Below, piece by piece: positions 58,108-64,000 of a stretch of 64,000 bases of DNA. Each line of letters begins with the position of its first letter. Positions within the stretch are counted from its first letter, which is position 1. Under the pieces are notes generated by a model that saw only the letters and a list, made by a program, of their open reading frames with translations, searched no databases and was not told the DNA's origin. Source of the stretch: Planobispora longispora (GTDB lineage: Bacteria > Actinomycetota > Actinomycetes > Streptosporangiales > Streptosporangiaceae); NCBI RefSeq assembly GCF_016863135.1, contig NZ_BOOH01000016.1:124001-188000 (forward strand), given 5' to 3'. The translations under genes were made by a program, and so were the position numbers.

Positions 58108-58446
58108 CTATTCGACGGAGCTGAAGCTCGCCGAATGGGAGTAGGGGGAAAGAGTGATCTGGAGGCTGTACGTGTCGGAAGGCCGCTGTATGCGGAACAC
58201 GACCGTGACTTCCGGATAAGCGGCATAATGGCCGAGGCCGGCGAAATAGCTGTCGGTCTCGAGAACGATCCGGTAGAGGCCGGCGTCGAACTCGACGGCC
58301 CGCCAGGTCAGAACACCGCCATTCCGGTCCGTCTCCCCTTGAAGGCCGTCTCCCCACCGATCGGCCTTCATGCGTTCCACGCGGGTCCGCACACCGGCTG
58401 CGGGCCGACCGTACACGCCGTCAAGCGCCTGAATCGCGATGCCCAT
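58108..58446 (-). CDS. transthyretin-like protein, degenerate HIU hydrolase active site
   Basis: A 112-residue protein with the transthyretin/5-hydroxyisourate hydrolase (HIUase) pattern: an N-terminal strand (IQALDGVYGRPAAGVRTRV), the central FDAGLYRIVLETDSYFAG and YPEVTVVFRI, and the C-terminal LSPYSHSASFSS. Enzymes of the family need His in the first strand (THVLD), Arg in TNxDGR, His in HYHVPLL and the YRGS end. Here these read IQALD, TDRNGG, TYSLQIT and SFSS, so all four are changed. It is therefore unlikely to be a urate-pathway enzyme and may have been recruited for another reaction or for binding. No purine-catabolism genes are nearby. Confidence 0.75.
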   Translation of the reverse strand: MGIAIQALDGVYGRPAAGVRTRVERMKADRWGDGLQGETDRNGGVLTWRAVEFDAGLYRIVLETDSYFAGLGHYAAYPEVTVVFRIQRPSDTYSLQITLSPYSHSASFSSVE

Positions 58447-59124
58447 TATTGACCTATCCCCGGGGAATTTCGCTCGATTCCCTCTTCCATCGCCGGATGT
58501 GGCTGCACGCGGCCCGCCGGATCCTCGCCATCGTACGAGGCGGCCCTTATCCGGGCAGTATCGCCGTGATATCCATGAGCTTTCGGCGAGTTCGCGGGAC
58601 TTCGATTCTTTAATCTCGCCGCGAGCCGGAGGCGGGTCCGTCGTCAGTGCGTTTCATACACTCTGAGCTGGGGCTCCGCCCGGTCCGGCGGCGCGGCGCC
58701 GGGATAGTCATTTCGCTGCCCGGGGCGGCGGGAACGGCGAAGCGAGCGCCCCCGGGCCGGGGAAATTGAAGGCGCGGCCGACCGGCCCCCGCCGTCACAT
58801 CGAGTATCATCCCGGTTGCTATACGCGCCCATCCGCGGAATCCTTGAATTTCATCCTGAAATCTGACAGCGAACTGTAAGCGTCCCGTCGGCCGGCGGCT
58901 TCCTCCCGGTGCGGCGGTGAAACTCACCGGCGGCGGGGCCGCGATCCGTCCCGCGCCCGGCGGCCGTGTTCATCCGGTGAGCTCAGAACGGCTGCGGGAC
59001 CCTCGCGAAAACACGGCGATAACGAATCAAAGTTACGCCGGTTTAGAGTTCGGGCAGCCGTCATAGCCGGACGCGACGCGGACGGCGAGGAGGGCGGGGT
59101 GACTAGAGGAGAGCGAGGCGGGCC
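58447..59124. other. 678-bp divergent intergenic region
   Basis: It separates the transthyretin-like gene (minus) from the LAL regulator (plus). It contains an inverted repeat, atttca-tcc-tgaaat (58848-58862), a TATCAT at 58805-58810 and an AT-rich patch at 59021-59048 that may be the LAL promoter. The length suits a region bound by several regulators. I see no gene in it. Confidence 0.5.
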
Positions 59125-61878
59125 ATGAGCCTGGTCGAACGAGAAGAGGAACATGCCGCCCTTCGCGAGCTCCTCCGCGACTCGCTCAGCGGCCGCGGTC
59201 GGGTCGCGCTGGTCACGGGAGCCGTCGCGATGGGCAAGAGCGTCCTGCTCGGCTCCCTCGCGGAGGAGGCGACGCTCCTCGGAGCGCTGCCCATCGCGGC
59301 CATGGGCTCCCGCCGGGAACGTGATCTGCCGCTGGGGGTGCTGGGCCAGCTCATCCGCGACGCGCCCCTGATGGCAGGGGAACGGACCCGGGCGCTGGCG
59401 CTCCTGGACGAAGGCGTGCGGTCCATCGTGACCGCCGAATGGCAGAGCGACTCTCCGCCCCCGCTCGACGCCCAGCTCGTGCACGCCCTCTGCACCGTCC
59501 TGCTGGAGCTGTCGGAGAAGCACCCGCTGGTCATCGTGGTCGACGACGTCCACCACGCCGACCGGGCCTCCCTGCTGTGCCTGGCCTATCTGACCCGGCG
59601 GGTGAGATTCGCCCGCATGGTGGTGATCCTCGCCCGGTCGGACCAGGGCCGCTACACCGACACCTACTTCCACACCGAGGTCCGCCAGCCGCACTGGCAC
59701 AGGATCCACCTCACGCCGCTCTCTCCCGCCGGGGTGAGGACGCTGGCCGCCGCACGGGTGGGAAGCGAGACCGCGGCGAGACTGGCCGACGCCTGGCACG
59801 CCTTCAGCGGCGGCAGCCCCCTCCTGACGCACGCCCTGATCAGCGATCACGTGACCGCGTCGGGCACGGGCGACGGGCGGGAACCGGCGGACATCGTCGT
59901 GGGGGACGAATACGGCCGCGCCGTGCTGTCGTGCCTGGGAGACTGCGATCCGCGAACCCTCCGCGTGGTACGGGCGCTGGCGGTCCTGGGCGAGCCCACC
60001 TCCCTGGCGCGGATGCTCGACATGAGCTCGGAGCAGGTCAGGCAGGAGCTGCAGGTCCTGAACGCGGCCAGCCTCCTGGAGAACAGCCGCTTCCGGCACG
60101 AGGTGGCTCGCGTCGCCGTCCTGGGGGAGATAGGCGAGGAGGAGCGCGGTTACCTCCACCGCTGGGCGGCGGAGGTCTCCTACGGCATCGGAGCGCCGCC
60201 CGAGGTCGTGGCCGAGCACCTTCTCGGGGCCGACCGGATCGACTTCCCCTGGGCCGTCTCCTGCCTGGAGGAGGCGGCCATGATGGCGCTGCGGGCCGGG
60301 GCGGTGGAGTCCGCCGTCAGGTACCTGCGCAGAGCGTGGCGCGAGTGCGCGGACGAGAGCCAGCGCACCAAGATCACAACGATGCTGGTCCGGGCGGAAT
60401 GGCGCATCAATCCCGGGGCGTCCACGACGCATTTCCCCGAGCTCACCGATGCGATGAGCCGCGGGAGCCTGCGCGGGAGCGACGCCGTCGTGCTGGCCCA
60501 GGCGCTGTTGTGGCATGGCCGTACGGAGAGCGCGCAGCAGGTCCTGGAGCAGCTCGGCCGGTCCGCCGACCCCGCGACGGTGCCCGAGCTCATCGCGCTG
60601 CAGCTGTGGTTGCGTGTCACCTGCCCGCCCTTCATGGAGCACGTCAGGCACACGGCGGAGCCTCAGGCGCTGGGGGCGGCCTCGGTGGCGACCAGCCGCC
60701 GCCTCGAGTCCGCCCTCGCCCTGGCGGAGGTCCTCACCATCCCGGCCGAGAGGCGGGCCGTCTTCGGGGCCGAGCGGATCCTGCAGCGCGCCCGGCTGAA
60801 CGACATGTCGATGGACACGGTCGAGAACGCGCTCCTGGCGCTCACCTACGCCGGGCGGGCCGACAGCGCCATGCCCTGGTGCGACAGGTTCGGGTCCGAG
60901 GCCGCGTCGCGGCACGCCCCGAGCAGGCAGGCGCGGCTCAGCGCCATCCGGGCCCAGATCTCGATCCGGCAGGGAGACCTGGCCGGCGTCGAGCGCCACG
61001 CCCGGGAGGCACTGGAGATCATCCCCTTGAGCAGCTGGGGCATCGCGGTCGGCGGGCCGGTGAGCGCGCTGATCATCGCGCTGACCGCGATGGGCAGGCT
61101 GGCCGAGGCGCACGACTGGCTGGACGAGCCGGTTCCCGACGCGATGTTCGACAGTCGGTACGGCCTGCACTACCTGCAGGCCAGAGGCCGCTACCACCTG
61201 GCGACCGGCTATCCCGTGATGGCGCTGCGCGACTTCCAGCTGTGCGGCGAGCTGATGGTGAAGTGGGAGCTCGACGCGCCGGAGCTCATCCCGTGGCGGA
61301 CCGACGCCGCCGAGGCGTGCCTCAGCCTGGGCCAGGTCGGGGAGGCCAGGGAGCTGGCGCAGGAGCAGCTGGACCGATGCGGCGCGCTGGCCCTGCGGGG
61401 GCGGGGGCTCGCCATGCGCGTGCTCGCGGCGGCCGGTGAGCCGGACGGGCGTCCCAAACTGCTGAGACAGACCGTGGACCTGCTGCAGGGCGCCGGCGAC
61501 CGTTACGAGCTGGCCCGGACGATGTGCGACCTCGCCGCCGCCTACCAGCTCGTGGAGGAGTACCGGCGCGCGAAGATCATGACGGACAGGGCGATGTCCG
61601 TGGCCCGGGAATGCGGTGCGGTCCCCCTCGTCGAGGCCCTCTCCGGGGAGGACAGGCACTCCACGGTCGTCCCCTCGGTGAGCGACCGGTCCCGGGTGTT
61701 GAGCGCCGCCGAGCGCAGGGTCGCGACCCTGGCCGCGATGGGCTACACCAACGCCGAGATCGCGGCCAAGCTCTGCATCGCCGTGAGCACGGTGGAGCAG
61801 CATCTGACGCGGACCTACCGGAAGCTGGAGATCGGGCGGCGGGAGGAGCTCCCCACCGACCTCGAGATCGAGGTCTGA
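59125..61878 (+). CDS. LAL-type LuxR-family regulator (large ATP-binding)
   Basis: A 917-residue LAL regulator. The N-terminal ATPase has a Walker A of VTGAVAMGKSVLLGS (about 30-44) and a Walker B of PLVIVVDDVHHAD. A long helical TPR-like middle leads to a C-terminal LuxR HTH (about 850-905; LSAAERRVATLAAMGYTNAE, TVEQHLTRTYRKLEI). Members activate secondary-metabolite clusters. GAGGAGAG and GAGG lie before the ATG. It reads towards the accE/membrane/DUF1702 genes and faces away from the SARP side, so both flanks have a pathway regulator. Confidence 0.94.
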   Translation: MSLVEREEEHAALRELLRDSLSGRGRVALVTGAVAMGKSVLLGSLAEEATLLGALPIAAMGSRRERDLPLGVLGQLIRDAPLMAGERTRALALLDEGVRSIVTAEWQSDSPPPLDAQLVHALCTVLLELSEKHPLVIVVDDVHHADRASLLCLAYLTRRVRFARMVVILARSDQGRYTDTYFHTEVRQPHWHRIHLTPLSPAGVRTLAAARVGSETAARLADAWHAFSGGSPLLTHALISDHVTASGTGDGREPADIVVGDEYGRAVLSCLGDCDPRTLRVVRALAVLGEPTSLARMLDMSSEQVRQELQVLNAASLLENSRFRHEVARVAVLGEIGEEERGYLHRWAAEVSYGIGAPPEVVAEHLLGADRIDFPWAVSCLEEAAMMALRAGAVESAVRYLRRAWRECADESQRTKITTMLVRAEWRINPGASTTHFPELTDAMSRGSLRGSDAVVLAQALLWHGRTESAQQVLEQLGRSADPATVPELIALQLWLRVTCPPFMEHVRHTAEPQALGAASVATSRRLESALALAEVLTIPAERRAVFGAERILQRARLNDMSMDTVENALLALTYAGRADSAMPWCDRFGSEAASRHAPSRQARLSAIRAQISIRQGDLAGVERHAREALEIIPLSSWGIAVGGPVSALIIALTAMGRLAEAHDWLDEPVPDAMFDSRYGLHYLQARGRYHLATGYPVMALRDFQLCGELMVKWELDAPELIPWRTDAAEACLSLGQVGEARELAQEQLDRCGALALRGRGLAMRVLAAAGEPDGRPKLLRQTVDLLQGAGDRYELARTMCDLAAAYQLVEEYRRAKIMTDRAMSVARECGAVPLVEALSGEDRHSTVVPSVSDRSRVLSAAERRVATLAAMGYTNAEIAAKLCIAVSTVEQHLTRTYRKLEIGRREELPTDLEIEV

Positions 61879-61884
61879 CCTTCA

Positions 61885-61964
61885 TATACACGAGGACCCG
61901 CATACACGGAGATCCGCATACACGGAGATCCGCATACACGGAGATCCGCATACACGGAGATGCG
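61885..61964. repeat. 16-bp tandem repeat, four clear copies plus one degenerate
   Basis: catacacggagatccg at 61901-61916, 61917-61932, 61933-61948 and, ending in gatgcg, 61949-61964; a degenerate copy at 61885-61900. It fills the gap between the LAL stop and the accE-like gene, and 16 bases is not a multiple of three, so it is not coding. Confidence 0.9.
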
Positions 61965-61994
61965 CCACGGCGCCGCCCGGGCGATCGTCGAGGC

Positions 61995-62192
61995 ATGTCG
62001 CAGCGACGGACGAGGGTGGTGCGCGGCAATCCGACCGCCGAGGACCTTGAGGCGCTGGAGGCGGCGATCGCGATCCTCATCGCGCGCGGCCCGGCCGCTC
62101 CGGCGGCGCCGGACACCGGCCGGCCGCGCCTGCTCCGGCGGCCCCCGGCGGTCTCCCGCACTCCCTGGCGAATGAGCACCTGGTCCGGCTAG
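61995..62192 (+). CDS. acyl-CoA carboxylase epsilon subunit
   Basis: A 65-residue protein beginning RRTRVVRGNPTAEDLEALEA, which matches the conserved core of actinobacterial acyl-CoA carboxylase epsilon subunits (RVVRGNPT, then a helix ending in an aliphatic AILIAR). Such subunits bind the beta subunit and stabilise the acetyl/propionyl-CoA carboxylase complex, which supplies malonyl- or methylmalonyl-CoA. The C-terminal 30 residues are Pro/Arg-rich. No beta subunit is within the window. The ribosome site is weak (GAGG 4 bases upstream). Confidence 0.78.
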   Translation: MSQRRTRVVRGNPTAEDLEALEAAIAILIARGPAAPAAPDTGRPRLLRRPPAVSRTPWRMSTWSG

Positions 62193-62230
62193 GCGCCGAG
62201 GGCGCCCGCCCCACGCGAAGGAGACGAGAC

Positions 62231-63184
62231 GTGGCTGTCACACAATCGCCGGTCGGCACGACCGCACCGGTCGAGGCAGGCGCGTTCCCGCGCCGGCGCG
62301 GTCTGCTCATCCTGGTCAGCAGCCTGGTGGGCTTCCTGCTGACCGTCGTCTGGTCGGCGGAGTTCGTCGACCAGGTCATCGGTGACACCGTGGCCGACTC
62401 GCTGCTCGGTCACGACGCCAAGGAGACGCCCATCGCGGGCACGGCCGCCGGCGTCGTGTTCGCCTTCGTCACCGGGCTGGCCGGTTCCTTCACGGCGTGC
62501 AACATCGCCGCCTTCGGCGCGATGGCCCCCATGCTGGGCGGGGTCGGCAGCCGCTGGGGCCGCCTCGCCCAGGCCCTCAAACCACTGGGCCGGCTCTCGG
62601 CGGGCATGGTCACCGTCTCGGCCGTCTACGGGGCGATCGTGGGTGTGGCGGGGACGGGGATGGCGCAGTTCTCCACCGCCCAGAACGTGCCCGGCGCTCT
62701 CTCGGCGCGCAGCATCCAGTCGATGGTCGTCTTCGGTCTGATCGGGCTGGCCATGTTCTACCTGGGGCTGGCGGCGCTCGGCGTGGTGCCCGACCCGCTC
62801 GCCCGGCTGACCCGCCGCTTCCCCGGCACGCCGCACGTGGTGATGGGAGCACTGATCGGCGGCTTCCTGATCGGACGGCCCTTCCCGCTGTTCAGGCAGC
62901 TCTTCCGGGACGCGGCCGAGAGCGGCGACCCCCTGTACGGCGCGTTCGCCTTCGTGCTGCAGTCCGTCGGGAACATCGTCATCATGGCGGTTCTCTTCCT
63001 GCTGCTGACGTCCGTGGCCGGCAACCGGGTGCACCGGTGGCTCACGAGCAAGCCGGGCCGGCTCGCGGCGGTCACGGGCGCCTCGCTGATCATCGTGGGG
63101 GTGTTCACCTTCCTCTACTGGGACGTGCGGCTGCTCGCGAGGCGGGAGATCATCCCGTGGTACCCGATCGCCCCCTGGAGCTGA
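62231..63184 (+). CDS. polytopic membrane protein of unknown function
   Basis: A 317-residue protein with roughly seven to eight hydrophobic segments (about 25-43, 70-95, 120-145, 160-185, 205-225, 245-268, 280-300). AGTAAGVVFAFVTGLAGSFTACNIAAFGAMAPM recalls the DsbD/CcdA fold loosely in its Gly-Ser-Phe-Thr-Ala-Cys turn; the resemblance is weak. AAGGAG precedes the GTG. It lies 38 bases after accE and 86 bases before the DUF1702 gene in the same direction, so it belongs to that operon. It may be a transporter or a membrane-bound redox protein. Confidence 0.75.
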   Translation: MAVTQSPVGTTAPVEAGAFPRRRGLLILVSSLVGFLLTVVWSAEFVDQVIGDTVADSLLGHDAKETPIAGTAAGVVFAFVTGLAGSFTACNIAAFGAMAPMLGGVGSRWGRLAQALKPLGRLSAGMVTVSAVYGAIVGVAGTGMAQFSTAQNVPGALSARSIQSMVVFGLIGLAMFYLGLAALGVVPDPLARLTRRFPGTPHVVMGALIGGFLIGRPFPLFRQLFRDAAESGDPLYGAFAFVLQSVGNIVIMAVLFLLLTSVAGNRVHRWLTSKPGRLAAVTGASLIIVGVFTFLYWDVRLLARREIIPWYPIAPWS

Positions 63185-63270
63185 CGTCCGCACACGATGA
63201 GGTGCGCCCCCCGGCGCATCCGATCGATCATTGACTCGTCCCCGATATCCAGCTGACGTGAGGAGATCCG

Positions 63271-64000
63271 GTGTCGACATTTCTCGGATCGGTCCGCAGG
63301 CTAATTCTCGCGCCCTCGCTCGCCGATGTGGGTTTCGCCGGCCGACGATTCCCCGTGACGCCCTCCGCCGTCACGGAACGGCTGGAGAAGATTCCGCAGG
63401 CGGTGGTGTGCGGATTCGAATGGGGAATAGACGCGAAGGACCAGTGGGAGGTCGAGCGCCGCCTCGACATGGTGGACATCGAATTGCGGGGCTTCGCCTA
63501 CGAGGGCGCGACCATGGCCTTCACCGTGCGGGACGCCATGGGCGGCGGCACCCGCACGCGCGACCTGCTGCTCGGGCCGGGGCAGCCGCACATCTTCCTG
63601 GCCTACATCGGCATCGGCTTCGCGATGGCCCGGCTGCCCCGGCCGCTGTGGAAGAAGGTCGTGCCCGATCTCGCCGGATCCGCGTACTACCCGACGATGA
63701 GCTGGCTGGCGGTCGACGGGTACGGCTTCGACCTCGCCTACTTCCACACGGACACCTGGGTCGGCCGGCAGCGGGTCCCCAGGCCCTACGCCTGGCAGGG
63801 CTCGCCCGACTACTTCCCGCACGCGGTGGACCAGGGCATCGGCCGGGCCCTGTGGTTCATCAACGGCGGGCAGGTGGCCGACGTCGCGTCGGCGGTCCGG
63901 AACTTCGCCGCCCACCGCCACGCCGACCTGTGGAGCGGGGTGGGGCTGGCCGCCACGTTCGCCGGCGGCGTCGACCGCGCCGCCCTGGAGACGCTGCGCC
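63271..64000 (+). CDS. DUF1702 family protein, cut by the right edge
   Basis: 243 residues are visible from a GTG at 63271 preceded by GAGGAG. The stretches PSAVTERLEKIPQAVVCGFE, ELRGFAYEGATMAFTVRDAM, YIGIGFAMARLP, PTMSWLAVDGYGFDLAYFH, AVDQGIGRALWFINGGQV and DLWSGVGLAATFAGG match the DUF1702 family as I remember it. DUF1702 proteins are encoded in enediyne warhead cassettes and in some other polyketide clusters; their reaction is not established. The remaining ~80 residues and any partner genes lie outside the window. Confidence 0.88.
   Translation, partial: MSTFLGSVRRLILAPSLADVGFAGRRFPVTPSAVTERLEKIPQAVVCGFEWGIDAKDQWEVERRLDMVDIELRGFAYEGATMAFTVRDAMGGGTRTRDLLLGPGQPHIFLAYIGIGFAMARLPRPLWKKVVPDLAGSAYYPTMSWLAVDGYGFDLAYFHTDTWVGRQRVPRPYAWQGSPDYFPHAVDQGIGRALWFINGGQVADVASAVRNFAAHRHADLWSGVGLAATFAGGVDRAALETLR

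Noticed and set aside
58924-61803. 959-codon minus-strand open frame opposite the LAL regulator
   Set aside because: Antisense shadow: the plus-strand frame has Walker motifs and a LuxR HTH, while this frame has only Gly/Arg/His-rich low-complexity sequence.
61885-61964. CRISPR array
   Set aside because: Units are contiguous 16-mers without unique spacers, and no cas gene is present.
63271-64000. Calling the right-hand cluster an enediyne cluster
   Set aside because: DUF1702 alone is not sufficient; no PKSE, UnbV or UnbU gene is visible in the window.

Overview
This 64 kb window is GC-rich (about 70% or more by eye), with GTG starts, four-base gene overlaps and many large STAND/SARP regulators. 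It looks like a chromosomal segment of a filamentous actinomycete, most plausibly of the Streptosporangiaceae. That placement is inferred from gene content and style; there is no rRNA to test it. I see no tRNA, rRNA, CRISPR array, insertion sequence, integrase or attachment site.

Left part (1-10.9 kb). The 5' portion of an AfsR-type SARP regulator runs off the left edge. It is followed by a GNAT acetyltransferase, a PLP aminotransferase facing a divergent LysR regulator, ribonuclease HII, a luciferase-like flavin oxidoreductase, a CooC/MinD-like ATPase with a small conserved actinobacterial protein, and an LCP-family cell-wall enzyme.

11.0-16.9 kb: a five-gene minus-strand operon. It encodes a KAS III/OleA-like condensing enzyme, a family 2 glycosyltransferase, a cytochrome P450, an acyl-AMP ligase and an OleD-like NAD(P) reductase. 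The combination resembles olefin/beta-lactone biosynthesis without the OleB decarboxylase, and I read it as a small lipid or beta-lactone natural-product cluster.

17-20 kb: an ArsR/SmtB metal sensor with its own operator, a small protein made of five 13-residue calcium-loop repeats, a second LCP protein and a leaderless GNAT gene.

20.2-28.5 kb: a six-gene minus-strand operon joining a MinD/EspI-like ATPase to membrane and surface proteins. One of them fuses a sigma-like region, a zinc anti-sigma motif, a membrane segment and an extracytoplasmic Ig-like domain. I cannot match this set to a named system; it is the best candidate here for something undescribed.

28.9-33.5 kb: a two-helix membrane protein, a large unassigned soluble protein, a GAF-PP2C (RsbU-like) phosphatase and a DUF5709 protein.

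33.7-45.8 kb: a complete monoderm type IV pilus operon, pilB-pilT-pilC-pilA-pilD-pilM-pilN-pilO, followed by three minor prepilin-like proteins. One carries four Ig-like domains and another a ricin-type lectin module, so the pilus probably displays adhesins.

45.8-54 kb: a secreted protein, GNAT, a zinc-independent MDR oxidoreductase, a BTAD-STAND regulator, a small secreted protein and a molybdopterin oxidoreductase.

54-64 kb: probably the left border of a secondary-metabolite cluster. It holds a SARP regulator, a 59-residue secreted peptide, a transthyretin-like protein lacking the usual HIU hydrolase residues, a LAL-type LuxR regulator, an orphan acyl-CoA carboxylase epsilon subunit, a polytopic membrane protein and a DUF1702 protein (a family found in enediyne cassettes) cut by the right edge.

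Two themes run through the window. Short tandem repeats sit repeatedly in the gaps between genes, and several genes look leaderless, with a TANNNT box 6-8 bases before the start codon.
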